DNA of 14,738 nt from UBA1672 sp050633325 (GTDB lineage: Bacteria > Pseudomonadota > Alphaproteobacteria > Micavibrionales > Micavibrionaceae), in contig JBOEGH010000021.1 of assembly GCA_050633325.1 (NCBI GenBank), forward strand, positions 1-14,738, given 5' to 3'. The notes under the pieces are model-generated. The model saw nothing but the letters and a program-made list of their open reading frames with translations, did no database searches and had not been told where the DNA came from. Each line of letters opens with the position of its first letter. The first letter of the stretch is position 1. This document shows positions 1 through 4,936 of the stretch, piece by piece. The position numbers were made by a program, and so were the translations under genes.

Positions 1-186
1 TACCAATGCGACGTTTTACACCGTTCAATACAGTTCAGAAATACTAGTAATACCAACGGTTTTAAGCTAACATTTGCTTAAAGCTGTTTTTTGCTGCCCC
101 TGTTAATGATTTCCAAGATACTCTGTATCAATGCTAAACTAATAATTATCTTGCAATTTCGTCCATTCCACGCAATATGGTTGCAG
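1..186. other. Intergenic stretch, no gene recognised
   Basis: No convincing gene is visible here. Two forward frames are open from the left edge but stop at about 70 and 81, and neither peptide is recognisable, so the end of an upstream gene cannot be confirmed or excluded. An inverted repeat, TTTAAGC (61-67) and GCTTAAA (76-82), lies four bases before a run of six T (87-92). It could be a weak terminator but is AT-rich and short. The words TACCAATGCGACGTTTTA (1-18) and TACCAACGGTTTTA (52-65) are similar and may be degenerate copies of one short repeat. Confidence 0.4.
151..181 (+). promoter_or_regulatory. Possible promoter of the structured RNA
   Basis: TTGCAA (151-156) and TATGGT (176-181) are separated by 19 bases, which is long but tolerable. 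Transcription would start near 187-189, exactly where the first hairpin of the structured RNA begins. Each hexamer matches the sigma-70 consensus only partly, so this is an inference supported mainly by its position. Confidence 0.3.
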
Positions 187-424
187 GTTCACATTGTTGT
201 GTGAACTCGGGGCTTTGTAACCTCTAAAAAATCTCGCGCGGTTGGCATCAACCGTGATTGATGCGTTTTCTGAAAATGTTAGCGCATCATAGATGTCGTC
301 CCTCGGTCTTATGGCCGGGAGGCGATGTTATGTTCAGGCGTAAGCTAAAAGCATCGCGCCGTTTTCTCGTGAGATTTTGCGGTTACAAACTCCCGGCTAC
401 CAAGAGTGATCTTGGTGGCTTTTT
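187..424 (+). ncRNA. Candidate structured RNA (sRNA or cis-regulatory leader), unassigned family
   Basis: The stretch folds by eye into a closed, multibranched structure. A 5' hairpin pairs GTTCACA (187-193) with TGTGAAC (200-206). A closing helix pairs 208-222 with 381-395: 14 of 15 positions pair, with one C-C mismatch and one G-U. After a small internal loop, 228-238 pairs with 368-378 (11 pairs, one G-U). Inside are hairpins at 239-254 (six pairs, loop GCAT), 259-289 (TGATGCG with CGCATCA), 296-325 (imperfect) and 337-360 (GGCG with CGCC). An intrinsic terminator ends it at 396-424. I do not recognise tmRNA, SRP RNA, RNase P or a known riboswitch core, and 6S RNA does not fit well because 6S is an unbranched rod. 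It may be a free sRNA, or the attenuated leader of the microprotein at 454. Confidence 0.6.
396..424 (+). terminator. Intrinsic terminator of the structured RNA
   Basis: GCTACCAAGA (396-405) pairs with TCTTGGTGGC (410-419): ten continuous pairs including one G-U, closed by the four-base loop GTGA and followed by TTTTT (420-424). It is one of the best terminators in the window. It lies 29 bases before the small ORF at 454, so it could also act as an attenuator for that ORF. Confidence 0.8.
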
Positions 425-453
425 CAATGGGCTAATAATAGGGAGTAGAGAGC

Positions 454-552
454 ATGAGAGACGATGATGGCAAGGGGATGTTTGTAATTGCTTATATATT
501 CGTGGCAATTTCAGGAGGTTTTGTTGGTTTTCTTTTAGGGTTGCTGTTCTAA
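454..552 (+). CDS. Small hydrophobic membrane protein, 32 aa, function unknown
   Basis: An ATG at 454 opens a 32-codon frame ending in TAA at 550-552. A purine-rich GGGAG (441-445) sits eight bases upstream as a ribosome binding site. The peptide begins with a charged segment (MRDDDGKG) and continues as one hydrophobic helix of about 24 residues to the C-terminus, containing small-residue spacing (GGFVGFLLG) typical of packed transmembrane helices. The acidic start and the lack of a cleavage site suggest a single-pass inner-membrane microprotein rather than a secreted one. I do not recognise a family. It follows the terminator of the structured RNA, so the RNA may be its leader. Short length means chance cannot be excluded, but start, SD sequence, hydrophobicity and stop are all consistent. 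Confidence 0.55.
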   Translation: MRDDDGKGMFVIAYIFVAISGGFVGFLLGLLF

Positions 553-588
553 ATGTTGCTATCCTGTAAACTTGTTTGTCTCTCGGAG

Positions 589-615
589 TTGTGCGTATTC
601 TTGTGCGTCTAATAT
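589..615 (+). promoter_or_regulatory. Weak possible promoter for the TPR-like secreted protein
   Basis: TAATAT (610-615) is a good -10 candidate. The only -35-like hexamer nearby is TTGTGC (589-594), at a short 15-base spacing. This is a weak call, made because no terminator separates it from the gene that follows. Confidence 0.22.
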
Positions 616-686
616 TCACCCGCATATGTCATGTTAATTAAAAATCATGTATAAGGAAGCGTTATAATTGTTTGCGGAGAATGCTT

Positions 687-2051
687 GTGAGAAAAATCTT
701 AATATTATCAATTGCATATATTTTCTTTTCCACTGGTGTGGGTTTTGCGCAATCTGCTCAATTTGAGGTGAAGTCAAAGGTGGTGGAGCATTATTCCAAA
801 AGTGTTGGTGACACTGGTATGGATGTTAAGGAAAAATATAAATCATATATAGTAACCTTAGAGGCTGAAAAAATAAGTGTTAGGAAAGGGGTTGCAGAAA
901 AAATTTACGACTTTACCTCTGATAAGCTGATCTTGGTTAATCATCATAATCATACTTTTATTAAAACCTCATTATATGCAATCCCTGCATTCAGGGATTT
1001 TGAAAATAAAAGAAGGTCTTATCTGGAGAAAAAGGCGCAAGAGTCAACAGGTGCTACTCTGGTGACCGATCCTTTTTACCTTGAGGCGTTGTTTGGCGAT
1101 AAGCCTGATTCTGAAATTGCTGATAAAGTTAAGGTAGTTAATCAAAATGACGAAACTCAATATCTTTATGGTGGAGATGAGGTGGCATTTTACATGATGT
1201 CTGACTATCCGTTACGAGAGGGGGTGAGGGATAGTTATAAGAAATACCTTGTTTATGAACACAATATCCATCCGATTATTTGGCGAGATTTAAGTGAGAA
1301 GGATGTGGTGTTTTCTTCTCTCTCATACATGTTAAAGCAGGTTGTTCCTTCGTTAACAGAGGTAAATTTATCAATTTCAGATTTTGTTGAAGAGGGCGTT
1401 GGGGTGATCGGTATTCCTGATGGTTATGTGGAAGAATACTCCAGAAATAAAAGGCTGAATAAGGTTGTTAAGCTTTCTAAAAATAAGAAAGAAAAAACCA
1501 TAGATGAATATTTTGAGGAAATTAATGGATTGGTTGATAAGAAAAAACACATGGAAGCCTCTTTATTGTTTCATGAATATGCTGTTCAAACTGGTGGTGA
1601 GGGTGTTGAGGCTCGTAAAGCCGAGGTGCAGCGCATTTTCTCTGAAGCACCAAAGGGTAGTGGTGTCTTGGATCTTACTAATGCGATAAGGCAGCAACCT
1701 AAAACAAAGTCAAAAGACCAGCTACAAAAGGCAATAAATATAATTGATAAAGAGCGTCAAAGGGGCGATAAGCATAGCTATATTTTGAACGTATATCTTG
1801 CTAATTACTTGGCTATGGCTGGAAAAACGGATGAGGCAAAAGACCTTATTTTACAGGCGTTGGAAAATAACCCGTTTTTGCTGGCCGCCTATAAGGATCT
1901 TGGTGATAAGTATTTCAAGGATCTGGATATGGTTAATGCGTGGGCCAGTTGGGATCAAATGCGCAGATTAAATCCTGATTATATGCTTTCCCCACATATA
2001 GATAGTTTTGAGCAACAGATAAGGAAGAGGCATCCGGTATATTTTAAGTAA
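687..2051 (+). CDS. Secreted protein with C-terminal TPR-like repeats, function unknown
   Basis: I choose the GTG at 687 as start. A GGAG (676-679) lies seven bases upstream, and the protein (454 aa) then begins directly with a canonical signal peptide: RK, a hydrophobic core to about residue 18, and a likely cleavage after GFA (residue 21). TTG at 672 or ATG at 681 would add a few residues but fit the SD sequence badly. Residues about 22-110 look like a beta-rich domain (alternating strands, then a YDF...LILVNH segment); 110-340 is mixed and charged. Residues about 342-435 resemble one or two tetratricopeptide repeats, for example LANYLAMAGKTDEA, then ALENNP, then AYKDLGDKYF and AWASWDQMRRLNP. 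TPRs mediate protein contacts, so a periplasmic scaffold role is possible but unproven. It uses more ATA, AGA and AGG codons than its ribosomal neighbours, consistent with modest expression. There is no lipobox cysteine. Confidence 0.8.
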   Translation: MRKILILSIAYIFFSTGVGFAQSAQFEVKSKVVEHYSKSVGDTGMDVKEKYKSYIVTLEAEKISVRKGVAEKIYDFTSDKLILVNHHNHTFIKTSLYAIPAFRDFENKRRSYLEKKAQESTGATLVTDPFYLEALFGDKPDSEIADKVKVVNQNDETQYLYGGDEVAFYMMSDYPLREGVRDSYKKYLVYEHNIHPIIWRDLSEKDVVFSSLSYMLKQVVPSLTEVNLSISDFVEEGVGVIGIPDGYVEEYSRNKRLNKVVKLSKNKKEKTIDEYFEEINGLVDKKKHMEASLLFHEYAVQTGGEGVEARKAEVQRIFSEAPKGSGVLDLTNAIRQQPKTKSKDQLQKAINIIDKERQRGDKHSYILNVYLANYLAMAGKTDEAKDLILQALENNPFLLAAYKDLGDKYFKDLDMVNAWASWDQMRRLNPDYMLSPHIDSFEQQIRKRHPVYFK

Positions 2052-2109
2052 TATATATCTTTGTAGTTACTCATCCATATTCATTAATGCGCATGCTTTA
2101 AATTTTGTC

Positions 2110-2139
2110 TTGCTTTGTGTTGCTCCTTTGTATTATGTT
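2110..2139 (+). promoter_or_regulatory. Likely promoter of rplK-rplA
   Basis: TTGCTT (2110-2115), an 18-base spacer and TATGTT (2134-2139) are followed immediately by CCGCGC. The same TTCCGCGC word follows the -10 of the much stronger rpsL promoter, which supports this alignment. The leader to the rplK start is about 115 bases and contains a short hairpin, GCGTT (2211-2215) with AACGC (2219-2223), close to the ribosome binding site. In other bacteria L1 represses this operon by binding the leader; no L1 site can be proven here. Confidence 0.5.
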
Positions 2140-2260
2140 CCGCGCAAGGTGTGGAAGGTTTTCTTGCAATAAGACCATGTAAGAGCCGAACCACAGTCTC
2201 CAACTAAGTTGCGTTATTAACGCTGCTTATATTGAAAAAGCTATTTGAAGGAGAAATGAA

Positions 2261-2689
2261 ATGGCAAAAAAAGTATCAGGTTATATTAGCCTGACAATAC
2301 CAGGTGGTGCTGCTAACCCATCCCCACCAGTTGGACCTGCTTTGGGTCAGCACGGTGTGAATATCATGGAATTCTGTAAGGCGTTTAACGCGAAAACAGA
2401 AGACAGTAAAGGTATTCCAATTCCTGTTAAGATTACGGTTTTTGAAGATCGTTCTTTTGAATTTATCACAAAGACTCCACCGGCAAGTTACTTCTTGAAG
2501 CAAGCTGCTAAGGTTAAGTCTGGTGCAAATAACCCAAGCCGTGAGGTAGTTGGTCAGGTTCGTCAATCTCAAATTAAAGATATTGCGGAAAAGAAAATGG
2601 AAGATTTGAATGCCAATGATATTGATGCGGCAATGAAAATCATTGAAGGCTCGGCCCGTTCTATGGGTATCGAAGTCGTGGAGGGTTAA
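2261..2689 (+). CDS. rplK: 50S ribosomal protein L11
   Basis: L11 binds the GTPase-associated region of 23S rRNA at the base of the L7/L12 stalk, helps translation factors act, and is needed for RelA activation on stalled ribosomes. The 142-residue product has the usual length. It carries the proline-rich N-terminal signature, PGGAANPSPP followed by VGPALGQHGVN (about residues 19-35), and an intact C-terminal rRNA-binding domain (KTPPASYFLKQAAKVKSG, then ANDIDAAMKIIEGSARSMGI). An AAGGAG at 2248-2253, seven bases before the ATG, fixes the start. It is the first gene of an rplK-rplA unit. The usual upstream partners secE and nusG are not here; a secreted TPR-like protein gene lies 209 bases upstream instead. 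Confidence 0.98.
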   Translation: MAKKVSGYISLTIPGGAANPSPPVGPALGQHGVNIMEFCKAFNAKTEDSKGIPIPVKITVFEDRSFEFITKTPPASYFLKQAAKVKSGANNPSREVVGQVRQSQIKDIAEKKMEDLNANDIDAAMKIIEGSARSMGIEVVEG

Positions 2690-2693
2690 TAAC

Positions 2694-3395
2694 ATGGCAA
2701 AATTGACAAAAAAAGCTAAATCATTAGTTGGAAAAGTAGATCGCGAAAAGTTTTATGCTTTGAGCGATGCTATTGCTTTGCTTAAAGACGTTAGTAAAGA
2801 CAGTAAATTTGATGAAACAATCGAAATTGCGATGAACTTAGGTGTTGACCCTAAGCATGCTGATCAGCAAGTTCGTGGAATGGTGTCTCTTCCAAATGGA
2901 ACAGGCTCTACAGTTCGCGTTGCTGTTTTTGCAAAAGATGATAAAGCAAAAGAAGCTAAGGCTGCTGGTGCGGATATCGTTGGTGCAGAAGACCTTGTTG
3001 AAAAAATCCAAAATGGTGAAGTAGACTTTGATCGTTGTATCGCTACTCCTGACATGATGGCTTTGGTTGGTCGTGTTGCTAAGGTTTTGGGTCCAAAAGG
3101 CATGATGCCTAATCCAAAACTAGGCAGTGTTACTCCTAATGTTGAGAAGGCAGTTACCGAAGCAAAAGCAGGTGCGCTTGAATTCCGTGCTGAAAAAGCT
3201 GGTGTTGTTCACGCTCGTGTTGGTAAAGCATCTTTTGATGATAAAAAACTGGCTGAAAACATCGTTGCTTTTGTTGAAGCAATTAAGCGTGCAAAGCCTG
3301 CCGGTGCGAAAGGTACTTACATTAACAAAGTATCTTTGTCATCGACTATGGGTCCTGGCTTGAAAGTTGACTTTGAAACTGTTCAAGCGGCTTAA
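2694..3395 (+). CDS. rplA: 50S ribosomal protein L1
   Basis: L1 forms the mobile L1 stalk near the ribosomal E site, helps release deacylated tRNA, and in many bacteria represses its own operon by binding the mRNA leader. The start is the ATG at 2694, giving 233 residues (MAKLTKKAKS...), the usual length. An upstream in-frame ATG at 2643 lies inside rplK and would add 17 residues that do not belong to the family. The diagnostic motif GPKGMMPNPKLGSVTPNV is present around residues 127-144. The SD sequence GGAGGG (2680-2685) lies in the last codons of rplK, and only four bases separate the two genes, so translation is probably coupled. Confidence 0.98.
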   Translation: MAKLTKKAKSLVGKVDREKFYALSDAIALLKDVSKDSKFDETIEIAMNLGVDPKHADQQVRGMVSLPNGTGSTVRVAVFAKDDKAKEAKAAGADIVGAEDLVEKIQNGEVDFDRCIATPDMMALVGRVAKVLGPKGMMPNPKLGSVTPNVEKAVTEAKAGALEFRAEKAGVVHARVGKASFDDKKLAENIVAFVEAIKRAKPAGAKGTYINKVSLSSTMGPGLKVDFETVQAA

Positions 3396-3418
3396 TCCGG
3401 TATGTAATATATTATTTG

Positions 3419-3451
3419 AAACAGCCTCATAATTTTATGTGGCTGTTTTTT
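3419..3451 (+). terminator. Intrinsic terminator after rplA
   Basis: AACAGCC (3419-3426 region) pairs with GGCTGTT (3441-3447), with an inner CAT/ATG extension past one mismatch, and is followed by six T (3446-3451). It marks the end of the rplK-rplA unit, though read-through into rplJ remains possible. Confidence 0.7.
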
Positions 3452-3484
3452 GTTGCCTTTATGTGTTCATAATTAAAATAGTTC

Positions 3485-3513
3485 TTGACGCTGCGCTGTA
3501 AGCAATCTATAAA
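3485..3513 (+). promoter_or_regulatory. Promoter of rplJ-rplL
   Basis: TTGACG (3485-3490), exactly 17 bases, then TATAAA (3508-3513), with GCGC directly downstream. This is a near-consensus sigma-70 promoter placed 34 bases after the rplA terminator, so rplJ-rplL has its own start. The predicted transcript carries a leader of about 180 bases before rplJ. Confidence 0.75.
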
Positions 3514-3519
3514 GCGCTT

Positions 3520-3702
3520 GAAATTAATAACCTGTCCAAGACTGTTAGGCATATTGTAAGTCCTGCATAGATAGAGTGAAGCGATAATCCTTATTTAGGG
3601 TTTTTAGTCTTTGTCGCATTGGGTAGGTGGTTTTGCATTTAGAATTGCAGAGCCATTTTTTATTGGTAATTTATTATATAAACAAATTTAGGAGTAAGAC
3701 TC
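3520..3702 (+). promoter_or_regulatory. rplJ leader with attenuator-like hairpin
   Basis: The long untranslated leader matches the known habit of rplJL operons, where L10 (or its complex with L12) binds the mRNA leader and represses expression. The clearest element is a hairpin, GGTTTTGCA (3629-3637) with TGCAGAGCC (3646-3654), nine pairs including two G-U, followed after one base by six T (3656-3661). This has the form of an intrinsic terminator 41 bases before the start codon. A smaller hairpin, AATCC with GGGTT, lies near 3585-3602. I could not identify the L10-binding kink-turn with confidence. Confidence 0.5.
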
Positions 3703-4215
3703 ATGAGTCTGAGCAGAGCAGAAAAAGAAGAAGAAATTAAGGCGCTGAATGAGCGTTTTTCAAATGAAGAGATGGTTGTTGTTACCCAATATTCGGGTTT
3801 GGATTTTGCTGCATTGACTGAGCTGCGCTCTAATCTTCGTAAAGAGGGTGCATCATTTAAGGTGACAAAAAACTCTTTGACCAAGATTGCCATAAAGGGC
3901 ACTAAGTTTGAACAGTTAGATGGTCTATTTACTGGTCCAACAGGTGTTGCTACATCTAAGGATCCTATTGCTGCTGCGCGTGTTGCTTATAAATTTGCAA
4001 AAGACAATGACAAGTTAATCATTGTTGGTGGTGCTATGGGTGATATGATTTTGGATGCTGAGGGAGTTGCGGCGATTGCGAAACTTCCATCACTTGATGA
4101 AATACGTTCCAAGCTTATTGGATTGCTACAGGCGCCTGCACAGAAAATCGCAAGCGTTACTGCGGCACCTGCACGTGATCTTGTTGGTGTTACCAAGGCG
4201 TATAGTGAAAAATAA
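3703..4215 (+). CDS. rplJ: 50S ribosomal protein L10
   Basis: L10 anchors the L7/L12 dimers and joins them to 23S rRNA beside L11; it is also the usual autogenous regulator of its operon. The 170-residue product is of normal length. It starts MSLSRAEKEEEI with the N-terminal rRNA-binding domain (VVVTQYSGLDFAALTELR, then FKVTKNSLTKIAI, then FTGPTGVA) and ends with the long C-terminal helix that recruits L12 dimers (about residues 130-170, LDEIRSKLIGLLQAPAQKIA). AGGAG (3690-3694) sits eight bases before the ATG. It is separated from rplL by 85 bases that hold only small hairpins. Confidence 0.98.
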   Translation: MSLSRAEKEEEIKALNERFSNEEMVVVTQYSGLDFAALTELRSNLRKEGASFKVTKNSLTKIAIKGTKFEQLDGLFTGPTGVATSKDPIAAARVAYKFAKDNDKLIIVGGAMGDMILDAEGVAAIAKLPSLDEIRSKLIGLLQAPAQKIASVTAAPARDLVGVTKAYSEK

Positions 4216-4300
4216 TTAAAGGTTTTTAGGCGCATCGCCATGTCGGGGGTGCGACTGAATTATAGTTCGGCGAATTAGTTTTATAAAAGGAGAAAATATT

Positions 4301-4672
4301 ATGGCTGCTGATTTAGGTAAAATTGTTGATCAACTTTCTGAGTTGAGTGTTTTAGAAGCTGCGGAGCTTTCAAAGCTTCTTGAAGAGAAGTGGGGCGTTA
4401 CTGCTGCTGCTGCTGCTGCACCGGTTGCTGCTGCTGCTGGTGGAGAAGCTGCTGCTGAAAAGAGTGACTTCGATGTTATTCTTGATTCTGCTGGTTCATC
4501 TAAAATTGCTGTGATCAAAGAAGTTCGTGCAATTACAGGTCTAGGCTTGAAAGAAGCTAAAGAACTTGTTGAAGCAGGTGGTAAAGCTGTTAAAGAAGCT
4601 GCACCAAAAGCTGAAGCAGAAGAAATCAAAGCGAAATTGGAAGCGGCTGGCGCGACTGTTTCACTTAAGTAA
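4301..4672 (+). CDS. rplL: 50S ribosomal protein L7/L12
   Basis: L12 forms the flexible multi-copy stalk that recruits and activates IF2, EF-Tu, EF-G and release factors. The 123-residue product has the three expected parts: an N-terminal dimerisation domain (residues about 1-33, LSELSVLEAAELSKLLEEKW), an Ala/Gly-rich hinge (about 34-52, encoded by runs of GCT), and the C-terminal factor-binding domain with KIAVIKEVRAITGLGLKEAK and GATVSLK at the end. AAGGAG (4287-4292) lies eight bases before the ATG. A strong terminator follows 18 bases after the stop. Confidence 0.98.
   Translation: MAADLGKIVDQLSELSVLEAAELSKLLEEKWGVTAAAAAAPVAAAAGGEAAAEKSDFDVILDSAGSSKIAVIKEVRAITGLGLKEAKELVEAGGKAVKEAAPKAEAEEIKAKLEAAGATVSLK
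4401..4439 (+). repeat. CTG/GCT triplet tracts in the rplL hinge
   Basis: Six CTG units (4401-4418) and four more (4428-4439) encode the alanine runs of the L7/L12 hinge, interrupted by a Pro-Val pair. The tracts are in frame, so slippage would only change hinge length. Confidence 0.7.
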
Positions 4673-4690
4673 TTTATATAAAATACTATC

Positions 4691-4730
4691 AAGCATTTCC
4701 CATTTCAATTTAAGTGGGAGATGCTTTTTT
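4691..4730 (+). terminator. Intrinsic terminator/attenuator between rplL and rpoB
   Basis: AAGCATTTCCCA (4691-4702) pairs with TGGGAGATGCTT (4715-4726), 12 pairs with one G-U and a 12-base loop that can close further, followed by T to 4730. In E. coli a partial terminator in the same place sets the ratio of ribosomal protein to polymerase; by analogy some read-through to rpoB is likely here. Confidence 0.8.
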
Positions 4731-4752
4731 CTGGTCTATGGGATATTTAAGG

Positions 4753-4781
4753 TTGACAAGTTCCTTGTCGTAGGCCATACA
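4753..4781 (+). promoter_or_regulatory. Possible promoter of rpoB-rpoC
   Basis: A perfect TTGACA (4753-4758) is followed after 17 bases by CATACA (4776-4781), a poor -10. An alternative -10, TATAGT (4814-4819), has no clear -35. Either would give rpoBC a transcription start independent of read-through. The leader contains a small hairpin, TCCGC (4831-4835) with GCGGA (4840-4844). Confidence 0.4.
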
Positions 4782-4936
4782 GCATAAAACTTTTCTGGGA
4801 TGAACGTGACACTTATAGTAAAAACGTCAATCCGCAATGGCGGAAACCGCTAATTAATATACTGCTTCACTCTTTGGTAATAGAAGAAGAGGGGGTGGTT
4901 CATTTTGCTTTGGAATAATACAAAGGTAGGACAAAT

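Noticed and set aside
187..424. 6S RNA, tmRNA or SRP RNA
   Set aside because: No tag frame with a tRNA-like acceptor, no SRP GGAAGCA-type loop, and a multibranched rather than rod-like fold.
330..467. 45-codon frame starting at ATG 330 with GGGAGG upstream
   Set aside because: It runs through the paired arms and terminator of the structured RNA, and its predicted peptide is basic and unrecognised. The SD-like GGGAGG is itself part of a hairpin arm. A dual-function RNA is not excluded.
2276..2695. 139-codon minus-strand frame opposite rplK
   Set aside because: It is the shadow of a certain ribosomal protein gene; the composition is unlike a real protein and no ribosome binding site is evident.
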